From the NCBI GenBank assembly GCA_965224205.1, contig CBDCYN010000002.1, forward strand, positions 134,737 to 198,736: DNA of 64,000 bases, given 5' to 3'. The translations under genes were made by a program, and so were the position numbers. The DNA comes from CBDCYN01 sp965224205. Its GTDB lineage: Bacteria > Planctomycetota > Phycisphaerae > Phycisphaerales > Phycisphaeraceae. The notes below the pieces were generated by a model, which saw nothing but the letters and a program-made list of their open reading frames with translations, made no database searches and was not told the DNA's origin. This document shows, in pieces, positions 30,039-39,835 of this stretch. The number at the start of each line of letters is the position of its first letter. Positions within the stretch are counted from its first letter, which is position 1.

Positions 30039-31418
30039 CTACTGACCTAGGTACCGATCCAGGTCTTCGGCGATGTTAATCGTCGCGGGGTACCGGTCAT
30101 CGGGTGACTTGGCCATGGCCCTGAGGCAGATGGTCTCGAGCACCGGAGCGATTTTTTTGTCGATCTGCCGCGGCGGCGTGGGGGCTTGGTTCAAGACCTG
30201 ATCGACGATCTCGTGCCGCTTGCCCCTAAACGGTAGCCGCCCGGTCAGCAACTCGTAGAGGATCACCCCCAAGCTGTAGACGTCGGTACGGGCGTCGGTC
30301 TTGTCGTGGCAGCCTTCGGCTTGTTCGGGCGACATGTACGCGGGGGTGCCCAGTTCCTGGCCGTCGATGGACAGCGATAGTGACTCATCGAGCTGCTGCT
30401 GGCGCAGGATCTTAGCTAGGCCGAAGTCCAGGACGTGGTGTTCGCCGTCGCCGCTGATGAGGATGTTCGACGGTTTGAGGTCGCGGTGCACCACGTTTGA
30501 CTGATGGGCAAAGTCGATGGTGCGGCAGATCCCGGCCATGTACCGCAGCATCTGTGGCTGAGGGGGGCACGTTTTTTTCACGTAGTCCTTGAGGTTCTGG
30601 CCGTCGATCAGCTGCATCGCAAAGTAATAGTCACCGCGGTGGACGCCGCTTTCATAGACCTCCGCGATGTTCTTGTGCCTCAGGCCCATGGCGACGCGCA
30701 CTTCTCGACGGAACCGGTGTCGGGCCCGCTCGGAGGCGAAATACCTCGAGGCGATGACCTTGACCGCGACCTGCCGACCCGATTGAAGGTCTTCGGCCTG
30801 CCACACCACGCCCATCCCTCCCTGTCCGATCGGCGGCGCGAACATGCGGTAACCCTCGATATCGGGGGGCGTGGGCAGTCCAAATTCGGTATCGATCCCG
30901 GGATCGGTGCTGATCAGATCGGTCGGTTTCGTATCGAGCCACCCGTTCGTATCGCGAAGCCCCACTCCTTTTTTGAGAAGTTTCCAAGAACCTTGAAGCT
31001 CGCCGACGACGTCGCGGATCAGCGGGCTATCATCCACGAGCAAGACCGTCATGAAGTGGCGAACCCCGATGGTTGGGCTGTCTAATTCTTGGGCTAGCTC
31101 TTGGGCCGCGAGGAAGATGTTGTGGCACCGCTGCGAACGGTGCTGACTAAAATGACCTTTCGCCACCCCGTTGTTGCGGAGCATGGTGCGGATCCTTCGC
31201 CGCACCGCCACGCACGCCAGACCGGCGTCGGCAAGCAGCTTGTTAATCCAGAGCATGTCCTCCCGGGCCCCGGGGATGGCGTGGATCATCTCGTCGAGAT
31301 CGATCAGCTTGCACACCGCTAGGAAAAGGTGCTCGGGTTCCAACAACTGATTGCGGCACAGCCTCGCTTCGGCCATGGCGATGCGTAAAACAACCCGCAT
31401 GGAGGTGGTGATTTTCAT
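30039..31418 (-). CDS. Ser/Thr protein kinase with N-terminal Clp_N-like domain
   Basis: A 459-residue soluble protein. Residues about 8-150 look like a double Clp N-terminal repeat (AEARLCRNQLLEPEHLFLAV and later AQELDSPTIGVRHFMTVLLV). Residues about 190-455 are a complete Hanks-type kinase: IGQGGMGVVWQAED glycine loop, VAVKV lysine, HRDLKPSNIL catalytic loop, DFGLAK, GTPAYMSPEQAEG and DVYSLGVILYELLTGRLPF. It lies 209 bases after the small gene that follows an ECF sigma gene, same strand. In planctomycetes such kinases often sit with ECF sigma factors. No transmembrane segment. Confidence 0.88.
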   Translation of the reverse strand: MKITTSMRVVLRIAMAEARLCRNQLLEPEHLFLAVCKLIDLDEMIHAIPGAREDMLWINKLLADAGLACVAVRRRIRTMLRNNGVAKGHFSQHRSQRCHNIFLAAQELAQELDSPTIGVRHFMTVLLVDDSPLIRDVVGELQGSWKLLKKGVGLRDTNGWLDTKPTDLISTDPGIDTEFGLPTPPDIEGYRMFAPPIGQGGMGVVWQAEDLQSGRQVAVKVIASRYFASERARHRFRREVRVAMGLRHKNIAEVYESGVHRGDYYFAMQLIDGQNLKDYVKKTCPPQPQMLRYMAGICRTIDFAHQSNVVHRDLKPSNILISGDGEHHVLDFGLAKILRQQQLDESLSLSIDGQELGTPAYMSPEQAEGCHDKTDARTDVYSLGVILYELLTGRLPFRGKRHEIVDQVLNQAPTPPRQIDKKIAPVLETICLRAMAKSPDDRYPATINIAEDLDRYLGQ

Positions 31419-31627
31419 CGACCTTCCGAGCGCCGATCCCCTACTTCGGCTTGATCATCCTTCTGAAAACAGCTCGGATCCACGGGCCCACCAACCCGAC
31501 CCGATCATACCCGGGGCCATGAGCCGCACGATCCTCAACCGCATAACCGGCCTTAGCGGCTTAACCGACTCTGCCCCGGATGAGGGTTCGGCTGCCGGTC
31601 GGTCCCTCTGAGTGAGGTTAAGACCGA

Positions 31628-32173
31628 TCAAGATTCTGCACGATCCCCGGGGGGTTCTACAAGCTGTTGTTGTAACAAGACCTGCAACGCAGCAGCCATC
31701 AACCCCGGCACGCCGTAGAGCCGGTTGACCCCGCGGACACACAAATCGTTCTCGCTGCGATCATCGATCGGGTCACGAGTCCCATCGCCGTCCTCACGAA
31801 CGGCCGCCAAGGCGGCGTCGATGAGCTTCTTGGCTTGAGGATCGGTGGTTTGGTCTTGGGCGTAACAGACCAAGAAACACAGGCCGGCTAGCTTTTCCCT
31901 CACCGGCCTTGACCAGGCCTTGGACGTGCTAAACCACCGGCGGATGGTCAACTCGCTGACGCCTAGCAACCCGGCGATACACCGCTCGTCGAGGTGATGG
32001 ACGTCAAACAGTTCACGGCTCCGCGCAGCCAGCAGGTCGGCTCGCATATGAAGCCAATACCACCAATCCCCTGAGTCGAGGGCTGTGTCCCCGCGGTCAT
32101 CGAGCCCCAAATGCAGCAGGTCAATGACCTGTCCGTCTGTCAGATGATCTGGATCACGCGATCCGCTATTCAT
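31628..32173 (-). CDS. hypothetical protein with helix-turn-helix-like segment
   Basis: A 181-residue protein starting 9 bases after the ECF sigma stop codon, so probably translated from the same mRNA. The segment ERCIAGLLGVSELTIRRWFS resembles a helix-turn-helix. The N-terminus (SGDWWYWLHMRADLLAARSR) is acidic and Trp-rich. No known family recognised. It may be a regulator of the sigma factor or kinase, by position only. Confidence 0.65.
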   Translation of the reverse strand: MNSGSRDPDHLTDGQVIDLLHLGLDDRGDTALDSGDWWYWLHMRADLLAARSRELFDVHHLDERCIAGLLGVSELTIRRWFSTSKAWSRPVREKLAGLCFLVCYAQDQTTDPQAKKLIDAALAAVREDGDGTRDPIDDRSENDLCVRGVNRLYGVPGLMAAALQVLLQQQLVEPPGDRAES

Positions 32174-32182
32174 CGGGTGACC

Positions 32183-32932
32183 TTACGAAAAAGTAGCGTG
32201 GCCGTCGCTATGCCCCGCCGGATCGGTCTGTGTGCTGAACGAGGAGATAAACCGACGGATCTCGTCTTCAACTTCCTCGTGGGTACGGTATTCTAGCCGA
32301 AGCATCCGGCACAGGGCCGCTCGGAACCGGTCGGTCACGGTCCTGGCCATGTTCGAGGCCTTCTGCCCGCTGATCCCGTGCATCTGCCCGATCTGCTCCC
32401 ATTTGTAGCGTTGAGGTTCCAGGAAACGAGCGGAGAAGATCTTGAAATGGCTCCCCAGGCCGTCGGTATGGCATTCGCGTTCGACCTGCCGCAAGGCCTC
32501 GGCCAGCAACGCCCGAGCCGATCGGCGTTGAAACGCATCTTCGGGCGAAACCTGGCGCGACAGCTCCGCGTGTGGATCGATCGTATCCAGAACGTCATCC
32601 AACGGGCCAATCCGTCTGCTGATCTCACAGCTTCTCTTCTTGAGATAGTCGATCCATTGGTTCTTGGCCGCTTGCATCAGATAAGAACGGAACCGGTGCC
32701 TCCTTGGTCGTAGGTGGCCCAGGAGCTTGCCGTTAGTCAGCTTCACAAATAGGTCCTGGGTGAGGTCCTTGGCGGTCTCTGAATCAACCCGTTTGGCCCG
32801 GAAAAAACAGTAAACCGGGCTGGCGTAACGCCGGTAGAAGCCATCGATGCTTGGGGGGTATCCCTCTTTGGCTTGGACAACCTGGGTCCACAGCGTGGTC
32901 GGGAAAGATTGTCGCAAAAATTGCGATTTCAT
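32183..32932 (-). CDS. ECF-family RNA polymerase sigma factor
   Basis: About 249 residues. The N-terminus QSFPTTLWTQVVQAKEG is typical of planctomycete ECF factors. Region 2 reads FYRRYASPVYCFFRAKR, TAKDLTQDLFVKL and FRSYLMQAAKNQWIDYLKKR. Region 4 contains YKWEQIGQMHGISGQKASNM then ARTVTDRFRAAL. ATG 32930-32932 follows GGAGG at 8 bases, favoured over GTG 32941. It heads the operon sigma - unknown - Clp_N/kinase, suggesting phospho-signalling control of its regulon. Confidence 0.88.
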   Translation of the reverse strand: MKSQFLRQSFPTTLWTQVVQAKEGYPPSIDGFYRRYASPVYCFFRAKRVDSETAKDLTQDLFVKLTNGKLLGHLRPRRHRFRSYLMQAAKNQWIDYLKKRSCEISRRIGPLDDVLDTIDPHAELSRQVSPEDAFQRRSARALLAEALRQVERECHTDGLGSHFKIFSARFLEPQRYKWEQIGQMHGISGQKASNMARTVTDRFRAALCRMLRLEYRTHEEVEDEIRRFISSFSTQTDPAGHSDGHATFS

Positions 32933-33254
32933 GGCCGACACCTCCTCGTCGGTAGCCCGGCGAACGATAGGCCTTACCCGGACATGTCCCCTAAACTGTC
33001 TTCATAAGGTTAGCGTGGTTCGCGGATGATTGCAACGGATTTTCGATCCCGACACGGGGCCGCTTCCTGGTTGAACGGGCAGCTATAATAAATAGTTTTC
33101 GTTCCCGTCTCGGGGTGGATATGGCTTGCATGATCTGCATCGTCGAAACCCGTTGGCAACAATCCCACGCCATCGCCCGTCGTTTCTACGGAACGCGATT
33201 CCTCAAAAGCTTTGAAAAAAAGGCACCGCGTTGAAAAAGCGCATCTCATCCGGT

Positions 33255-33404
33255 TTATTGATGATTAAATTGTTGGTTTAAGTTCGTGTGCCACTGGCGG
33301 CTTGCCCGCCCGTGCAGTAACCCCGCGAAAACCGCACTGGCAGATAAACTGCCAGGGGCACACGATCACCATACATATGAAGTCAACTATTCAATCATTA
33401 ATAA
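33255..33404. mobile_element. 150-bp palindromic element, copy 2 (inverted relative to copy 1)
   Basis: Begins TTATTGATGATTAAATTGTT and ends with the complement of TTATTAATGATTGAATAGTT. Contains the same two hairpins as 9931-10080. It lies between the ECF sigma gene and pheT. Confidence 0.8.
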
Positions 33405-33515
33405 ATGACCATAATCCGGTGCCGCGGTATTAAGTCGTTACGACCGATTCTCTCGAGGCTCATGGCTCGTCAGCTTGCCCCTGCTGTTGGGGTTGCTAAC
33501 CTCTGGCGGAGAATC

Positions 33516-35561
33516 ATGAAGATCAGCTTGGACTGGCTCAATACGTATCTTGACCGATCGGTGGACGCGGATCAGGTCGAGAAAGTGCTCACGGACCAAG
33601 GGTTGCCGATCGAGTGCCGGCTGCCACCCGTCGGCGATGGCCAAGACGTCGTTTTGGACGTCGAGGTTACCAGCAACCGATCGGACTGTTTGTCCCATTT
33701 GGGCATCGCGAGGGAAGTCGCCGCCGGCGTTGGTTGCCGCGTGATCGAGCCCGCGTGCAACCCTCCAAAGCCCGAGGGGGACTCTCCGAATGGTGATACC
33801 CGAACCCGTATCCTGTTCCCGGTCCGCAATGAAGCACCAGACCGATGCCCGCTGTACACCGCTCGGGTCATCCAGGCCGTGCGCGTCGGCCCCAGCCCGG
33901 ATTGGCTCATGACCCGGCTCGAATCCATCGGGCTGCGCAGCGTTAATAACGTGGTGGATGTCACGAACTTCGTGCTTCACGAGATGGGCCAGCCGCTGCA
34001 CGCTTTCGATCTAGCCAAGCTCGAAGGGGGACAGATTGTTGTCCGCGGCGCTAAGGAGGCTGAGCCGTTCGCGGCGATCGATGGATCGAAGCACCAACTC
34101 GCCAGCGACATGCTGGTGATCGCTGACGGCACCCAACCGGTCGCGGTCGCGGGCGTGATGGGCGGGGCCGACACCGAAGTCACCGAGACCACTACCGACA
34201 TCCTGCTCGAATCAGCGACTTTCGACCCGCTGTCCGTGCGCCGTGCCAGCCGGGCATTGAAGCTAGCCAGCGATTCGAGCTACCGGTTCGAGCGTGGGGT
34301 AGACCCGTTGGGCGTCGAAAAAGCCAGCCAGCGGGCGGCGGGGTTGATCCTCGAACTCGCCGGCGGGATCATCGGCGCTCACAGCCGCGTCGGGATCGAT
34401 CCTCCAGCTTCCAAGACCGTGGCGATGAGGGTCGATCGGTGCAACCAGATTATCGGGGTCGACCTGGCCCCGAAACGGATCATCGAACTGCTGAGCCGAT
34501 TGGGGCTTGGCCCACGCCTCGAGGACCAGCCACTGCGGGCCGTGTGCGCCATCCCGACGTTCCGCCTCGACCTAGACCGGGAGATCGATTTGATCGAAGA
34601 GGTCGCCCGGCTCCACGGGTACGACGCGGTCCCGGTGACTGAAAAAATCCACATCGTGGCCAGCCCCCCCCGTCCGACGGTCACGGCCAGACGGAAGCTC
34701 GACCAGGTCCTGGTCGCCCACGGCTTCCACGAAGCGATCACCCTCAGCTTCGTGGCTGAAAAATATGGAGCCCGGTTCCTCGACGATACCCACCAGCCAT
34801 TGACCCTCGACGATGAACGCCGCACCGCGACCCCGATGCTTCGCCCTTCGCTGATCCCCAGCCTGATGGCTTGCCGCAAGTCGAACCAAGACGTCGGCAA
34901 CGCGGGCGTGCGCCTCTATGAAACGGCCACCACCTGGGCACGCGACGGGGCGGACGTCGTCGAACGCCACCGACTGGGTTTGTTAGCCGATGCACCCGAT
35001 CCTCAACAAGGCCTCCGGGAGATACGCGGAACGATCGAAGAGGCCGTCGAGTTGCTGGCCGGGGCTGGGGCGCTATCACTGGAGCCTGACGCGTCACCGG
35101 TTTTTCAAGCCGTGGCTCGGATCAAGATGCTTGGGCAGGAAACGGGCTGGCTAGGTTTGGTCGATCCTCATACCCAGGATCTTTTTGACCTTCAGACTCC
35201 CGTCGTCGCGGCAGAGTTCGACTTGCCGGTACTGCTCGAGGCCTACCCGCCGGATCGATCGGTGGGCGAGCTGGCGCGTTTCCCCGCGGTTGAGCGAGAC
35301 CTGTCGATCGTAGTCAAGGAAGGAGTCTCGTGGGCGTCGATCGAACGGCTGATTACGGATGCCGATCTCGATCGGCTCGAAAGCCTGAGGTTCTTGGGAG
35401 CCTATCGTGGCAAACCAATCCCCGATGGGCACAAGAGCGTGGCGATGCGTCTACGCTTCCGCGACCACTCCACGACCCTGCGCCGTGAGCAGGTGGATGA
35501 CCAGGTTACGGTGCTGATCGACCGGATGGTTTCCCAGCTCGGGGCGACTCTCAGGCAATAG
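33516..35561 (+). CDS. pheT: phenylalanine-tRNA ligase beta subunit
   Basis: A 681-residue subunit, starting at MKISLDWLNTYLDRSVDADQ (GGAG just upstream; the frame open to 33405 has no supporting start). Seen are DVEVTSNRSDCLSHLGIARE, VDVTNFVLHEMGQPLHAFDL, VMGGADTEVTETTTDILLES (B3/B4 region), RFPAVERDLSIVVKEGVSW and the C-terminal ferredoxin-fold anticodon-binding domain (MRLRFRDHSTTLRREQVDDQ). It is shorter than the usual 790-800 residues because it lacks the N-terminal EMAP-like tRNA-binding domain, as in some other phyla. pheS is not adjacent. Confidence 0.95.
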   Translation: MKISLDWLNTYLDRSVDADQVEKVLTDQGLPIECRLPPVGDGQDVVLDVEVTSNRSDCLSHLGIAREVAAGVGCRVIEPACNPPKPEGDSPNGDTRTRILFPVRNEAPDRCPLYTARVIQAVRVGPSPDWLMTRLESIGLRSVNNVVDVTNFVLHEMGQPLHAFDLAKLEGGQIVVRGAKEAEPFAAIDGSKHQLASDMLVIADGTQPVAVAGVMGGADTEVTETTTDILLESATFDPLSVRRASRALKLASDSSYRFERGVDPLGVEKASQRAAGLILELAGGIIGAHSRVGIDPPASKTVAMRVDRCNQIIGVDLAPKRIIELLSRLGLGPRLEDQPLRAVCAIPTFRLDLDREIDLIEEVARLHGYDAVPVTEKIHIVASPPRPTVTARRKLDQVLVAHGFHEAITLSFVAEKYGARFLDDTHQPLTLDDERRTATPMLRPSLIPSLMACRKSNQDVGNAGVRLYETATTWARDGADVVERHRLGLLADAPDPQQGLREIRGTIEEAVELLAGAGALSLEPDASPVFQAVARIKMLGQETGWLGLVDPHTQDLFDLQTPVVAAEFDLPVLLEAYPPDRSVGELARFPAVERDLSIVVKEGVSWASIERLITDADLDRLESLRFLGAYRGKPIPDGHKSVAMRLRFRDHSTTLRREQVDDQVTVLIDRMVSQLGATLRQ

Positions 35562-35603
35562 CCCAGCCCGTCGCTGATCGATCACGGATCCGGTCAAAAG
35601 TGG

Positions 35604-35690
35604 ATATTTCCTGGCGTGAGTCTTGCATGCGACGCGACGATTCTCTGGGGCAACCGTATCCTCGTCGTGGGGCTTTCACACGCGATACGC
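35604..35690 (+). repeat. possible diverged dispersed repeat
   Basis: CTGGCGTGAGTCTTGCATGC then, later, GGGGCTTTCACACGCGATAC shares short blocks with the long repeat (420, 791), but order and spacing are poorly kept. Confidence 0.3.
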
Positions 35691-35708
35691 GTGCCTGTAA
35701 GACGGTCT

Positions 35709-36371
35709 TCACCAATCCGTGTCGCTAACCATCGAGGGGGGGGTGAGGATCTGTATCGGGACCATGACCTCGTCGGTGGTATCGTCGGCCAGGTCGTTGA
35801 CACGGACCTTGAGACGGTACCGCCCTAACCCCAACTGCGACGGAAGGTGCACCAGCTGGACAACGAAGAAGTCCCGCCGGCGGTTGCGGGATTCATCTTC
35901 GATCATCACACGAGGCTGGCGCCACACCTCGAGTGTGCCGGTCTCGTTGTACAAGATCACCTCTTGAGAGAGGCGGACCTTGAACAGGCCGTTGGGTTGG
36001 GGCTCGGTCTGGAAGTGATCCAGCTCGGTGTAGATAATGATCGGCTGCTCCCGGCCGGCGATGAAGTTATTGGATACGAAAGGCTCGTAGACCCCGTAAC
36101 CCTTGACGCGCTGGCAGAGCTCGACTTTCTGGATGTGGATCGGCTTGTTTTCACCCCCGACCAGCTGCTGGATCTCTTCTAACCACAACTGCTCTTGGTC
36201 GGTGGTTTCCCCGGTGGCGATCTTTTTGCCTAGAGACGTGATCAACTGATGGAACCGACGGACCTGTCGCTGCTGGCTGGCGCTAAGACCGGTCAGATCC
36301 GCCTCGTCGATTTTTTCATCTGGATCAGCCAAGCTTAACGCCGCGGCGATGATCGCCTTTCTCCATCGCAT
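35709..36371 (-). CDS. hypothetical protein, probably the C-terminal part of a frameshifted gene
   Basis: A 220-residue frame beginning MRWRKAIIAAALSLADPDEK. It has a mixed alpha/beta body with VELCQRVKGYGVYEPFVSNN, REQPIIIYTELDHF, FKVRLSQEVILYNETGTLEV and YRLKVRVNDLADD, resembling a periplasmic beta-sandwich domain. Its start lies within the 3' end of the upstream frame, 47 bases of overlap. The text before the overlap (LLAQLSRSIHSRSGDAM) joins naturally to this frame, so a single gene with a +1 shift is likely. Function unknown. Confidence 0.6.
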   Translation of the reverse strand: MRWRKAIIAAALSLADPDEKIDEADLTGLSASQQRQVRRFHQLITSLGKKIATGETTDQEQLWLEEIQQLVGGENKPIHIQKVELCQRVKGYGVYEPFVSNNFIAGREQPIIIYTELDHFQTEPQPNGLFKVRLSQEVILYNETGTLEVWRQPRVMIEDESRNRRRDFFVVQLVHLPSQLGLGRYRLKVRVNDLADDTTDEVMVPIQILTPPSMVSDTDW

Positions 36372-36991
36372 CGCCCGAGCGGGAGTGGATGCTTCGGCTC
36401 AGCTGTGCTAAGAGCGATTGAGGGTCGTCTTGTTGGGCATGCTCGATCTGTTTGGACATGACACGTTCAGGGTGAAGTGTCGCCGGGGTATCTTGTTCGG
36501 AGATCGTCGCTTCGACTGACGGGGAGAGTTTTCTATCCTTAGGAGGAACTTTGGGTGTGGTGACGGCGGCGGAAGGGGGGCTGTCCGGTTCGTTTTGAAC
36601 CTCTACGACGGCTTGCGGCGGCGGGGCCGGGGGGTCGTCAGCTCGGTCGACCCAGCGTATCGTCGTCGAAGGGGATGGCTGAGCGTCGGGTCGGCCTGCT
36701 CTTTCGTCATCGTTTGACGCATCTTGTGCGCGAGCAGCCACGAGGTCTCGCTTCCGATCGATCTGATCGAGTAGTGTCGACAAACGATCGGCGTATTGTC
36801 GCGTCGAGGCGGCTGCGTCCTGAGCGTGATCAGGATGATCAAGAAGTCGGCGTTGCGGGGTCCCCAGCCGCGTGGTCTGGAGTGTCCGTGGGCAACGGAT
36901 TAGCCCCAGAGCTATGACAACCGACCAACACAAGCACGCAGCCCAACACAACTGCTTTCTCAAAGTACTTCAAGGTACGTTGAACGAGCAT
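36325..36991 (-). CDS. hypothetical lipoprotein N-terminal part in two frames
   Basis: From ATG 36989-36991 a short frame to 36839 encodes a good lipoprotein signal, LKYFEKAVVLGCVLVLVGCH with SSGANP after it. A different frame, with only a TTG start at 36963, runs to 36325 and encodes a hydrophilic Ala/Asp/Arg-rich region (YADRLSTLLDQIDRKRDLVA). A +1 shift near 36840-36870 would join signal and body, and a second +1 shift near 36360 would join the 35709-36371 frame. Either the gene is decayed, or the sequence carries two indels. Confidence 0.45.
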
Positions 36992-37125
36992 GGCACCTCC
37001 AGTATCCGACGACAGATAGTCGTCCGGTTTTCAATATTCCGATTAACCCCTTGATCTTAGATACATTGACACGTTCGTCGTCGAGATCACCGCCAAATCG
37101 AAGGTGATCGTCGCCCCTGATCTTG

Positions 37126-38193
37126 TTATCGGACACAAGGGGGCAGAGCCGCACAAAAACACTCTAGATGACGTACGGTGCTGCCCTGTCCGGTTTTTGC
37201 CCTCACATCGTTACGGATGATTCTATCGAAAATCCACCCGGCCGCAGACGGATCCAGGCGATCGACGGCCCGGAAAAACAAGGCCTGGCCCCCTCCCCAG
37301 AGCCGCAGGCGCCTGGCGGCTTGGGCAGCGGGCACCCCGGCCCCACGCATCCTCGTCGCCAACCATAGCTTGCGTACGAGGTCGGCGACGCAGTACCCGA
37401 CGAACACGTCCGCTTCACCCGAGAGGTGAACCAGCTCGTGGATTTTTTCGATCGCCCCCGCCACGGGGCCAGACGGTGACGCCGGCTCCGCCTGGCCGCC
37501 CGCGCGGCGGTCTGTCGCAGCGGCCAAAATCGACAAGAAAGATTCCTGAATGGCCCATGCTTTTTCGTCGCTTGTCTTGCCGATGACCTGATCAATCAAC
37601 CGCGGGTTAATCTTTCCGTCGGGTGCGGCGAACAGTGAAAGCTTCGATAGTTCACGGTCGATCCGCCCCAAGTCGCAGCCGAGGCGCTCGATCAACCGGC
37701 CGGCGATCGGGGCCGTGACCTTCAACCCATACGCCTGCTGCCCCTGACGGACCAACCACGATTTCGCCTCTGTCTTCGACACGGCCGAACACTTGATCAG
37801 GCAACCGATCTTCTCGATCCCCCGATCGAGCTTGCCGCGGTTCCACCGGTCGCACCGCAAGACCAGGGTCGCTTGCGGGGCCGGCGATTGTACGTACCGC
37901 TCTAAGGCGTGGCGGTAGTTCGAGACAAAACGGTCCGCGTCATCGACCACGACAAGCTTATATTGCTGTAACAGGCCGAAGCTGCGCAGCTCATCGAGGA
38001 CATCGGCCAATCCCGCGGTTTTCCCATCGAACGAGAGGGTCTCGAGCGGCCCATGCCGAGAAGATAAAGCCTCGGTCAGCGACCGCAGGTGTTCGGTCTT
38101 GAGCATCGGCTCGGGACCGTGCAACACGCACAGCCGCGTCTCCGCGTTGAGCGTTTTCTTGTTGGAGGACGAGGAACGTCGTAGATTGGTCAC
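37126..38193 (-). CDS. holA: DNA polymerase III delta subunit
   Basis: A 355-residue clamp-loader subunit that opens the sliding clamp. Recognised by the weak but ordered HolA pattern: CVLHGPEPMLKTEHLRSLTE near the start, SFGLLQQYKLVVVDDADRFV, LERYVQSPAPQATLVLRCDR, AKSWLVRQGQQAYGLKV, RLIERLGCDLGRIDRELSKL and VIGKTSDEKAWAIQESFL. The C-terminal helices include VAGAIEKIHELVHLSGEADV. Divergent from the E2 gene with 284 bases between; that space shows no other gene. Confidence 0.85.
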   Translation of the reverse strand: MTNLRRSSSSNKKTLNAETRLCVLHGPEPMLKTEHLRSLTEALSSRHGPLETLSFDGKTAGLADVLDELRSFGLLQQYKLVVVDDADRFVSNYRHALERYVQSPAPQATLVLRCDRWNRGKLDRGIEKIGCLIKCSAVSKTEAKSWLVRQGQQAYGLKVTAPIAGRLIERLGCDLGRIDRELSKLSLFAAPDGKINPRLIDQVIGKTSDEKAWAIQESFLSILAAATDRRAGGQAEPASPSGPVAGAIEKIHELVHLSGEADVFVGYCVADLVRKLWLATRMRGAGVPAAQAARRLRLWGGGQALFFRAVDRLDPSAAGWIFDRIIRNDVRAKTGQGSTVRHLECFCAALPPCVR

Positions 38194-38477
38194 GCCAGCC
38201 TTATTTTAACACGACCACACCAACCAGGCGACCGGTCACACGGTGCCCAGTTATTGATTATCGCGCTAACCCTGACCGTCTGACCTGATGATGGGGTTGA
38301 CCGAGATTGTTACGATGGTGTCGCCTCGCTCAAGGGCAGCGTGGCGTATGCCCATAAAGACGGGCACGAAACCGTCGTACGGCTCGCCTGTATTGTCCAG
38401 ACCCAAAGACCCATGATTCACTACCGACTTCGGCAGCACTCAAACCCCAGACGCTGACGATATGAAGGAGCCCCGCC

Positions 38478-39824
38478 ATGCCCATCGAGATCACCATGCC
38501 GCGGCTGTCTGACACCATGGAAGAAGGCACGCTGATCAAGTGGCGTGTGAAGGTCGGTGACCCGGTCGCCAATGGCGATATCCTCGCCGACGTCGAGACC
38601 GACAAAGCCACCATGGAGCTGCAATCCTACGATGACGGCACCGTGGCCCAGCTGACCCTCGGCGAAGGCGATTCGGCGCCCGTGGGCAAACGGATCTTGC
38701 TTATCGCTGAAGAGGGCGAGAGTATTGAGGACGCGATCCAGTCCGCCGGCGGGGACCAGCAGAACGGCTCGGCCGTGCAGGATTCAGGGCACGAACCAGC
38801 CGCGACGAACCAGCCGCAGACCGACCCACCAGCTAGTACCCAACCCGCGCCCAGCGAGACCGCGGTGCCCGAAGCCCCAGCAAGCGGACGGATCCGAGTC
38901 AGCCCCCTGGCCAGAAAGATGGCTGAGGAACGCGGCCTGGATCTTCGATCGGTCCAAGGCACCGGCCCGGATGGTCGGATCATCAAAAGAGACGTCCTCG
39001 CGGCTACCGGCGAACAATCGTCACCGACCACCGCCGAAGCCGGCAGCGATGCCTCGGCAACACCGACCTCCGTCAATGAGCCCTCCGTAGTGAACCCGAC
39101 ACAATTGGAATCCAAGACCATCCCTGTCTCAAACATGCGTCGCACGATCGCCAAGCGGCTCGTGGAATCCAAAACCACCATCCCCCACTTTACGACAACG
39201 GTCATGATCAACATGGACCCCTTGCTAAAACTCCGCGGGACGCTCAATGAGCAATTAGCGGCATCTGTCGGCGAGGGTCAAAAACCGGTGAAGCTGAGCG
39301 TTAACGATTTCATCGTCCGTGCCTCCGCGGTGGCCCTGGCCCGTCACCCCGCGGTCAACAGCACCTGGGGCGACGACGGGATCCACCAGCACGGTGCGGT
39401 CAACGTCGGGGTCGCCGTGGCGTTGCCGCCCCAGCGCGGCGGCGGGCTGGTCGTGCCCACTATCCGCGATACCCACCTCAAGGGCTTGAGGCAGATCAGC
39501 CTTGAGACCCGCGCCCTGGCGAATAAGGCCCGCCAGCAGGGTTTGACCCTCGAGGAGATGTCCGATGGGACCTTCACCGTTTCGAACCTGGGGATGTTCG
39601 GGGTCGATCATTTTGAAGCGATCATCAACCCCCCGCAGGCGGCGATCCTCGCGGTCGGCGCGGCGATCCAGAAGCCGGTCGTGCGGGACGATCAGATCAC
39701 CATCGGCCAGGAGATGGCCGCGACCCTCAGTGCCGATCACCGCCTCGTCGACGGGGCGATGGCCGCCGAATGGTTAGTGACCCTGCGGCAGCTGCTCGAA
39801 AACCCAGCCGTGCTGTTGGTGTAA
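38478..39824 (+). CDS. pdhC: 2-oxoacid dehydrogenase complex E2 (dihydrolipoamide acetyltransferase)
   Basis: A 448-residue transacylase core of a pyruvate-type dehydrogenase complex. Order: lipoyl domain with VETDKATMELQSYDDG (lipoyl lysine near residue 43), Pro/Ala/Gln linker, peripheral-subunit-binding domain RVSPLARKMAEERGLDLRSV then GTGPDGRI, and the catalytic domain ending SADHRLVDGAMAAEWLVTLR with the HxxxDG motif. AAGGAG is 8 bases before the ATG. E1 and E3 genes are not next to it. It converges with the following gene, 11 bases apart. Confidence 0.93.
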   Translation: MPIEITMPRLSDTMEEGTLIKWRVKVGDPVANGDILADVETDKATMELQSYDDGTVAQLTLGEGDSAPVGKRILLIAEEGESIEDAIQSAGGDQQNGSAVQDSGHEPAATNQPQTDPPASTQPAPSETAVPEAPASGRIRVSPLARKMAEERGLDLRSVQGTGPDGRIIKRDVLAATGEQSSPTTAEAGSDASATPTSVNEPSVVNPTQLESKTIPVSNMRRTIAKRLVESKTTIPHFTTTVMINMDPLLKLRGTLNEQLAASVGEGQKPVKLSVNDFIVRASAVALARHPAVNSTWGDDGIHQHGAVNVGVAVALPPQRGGGLVVPTIRDTHLKGLRQISLETRALANKARQQGLTLEEMSDGTFTVSNLGMFGVDHFEAIINPPQAAILAVGAAIQKPVVRDDQITIGQEMAATLSADHRLVDGAMAAEWLVTLRQLLENPAVLLV

Positions 39825-39835
39825 CGACGACAGGG

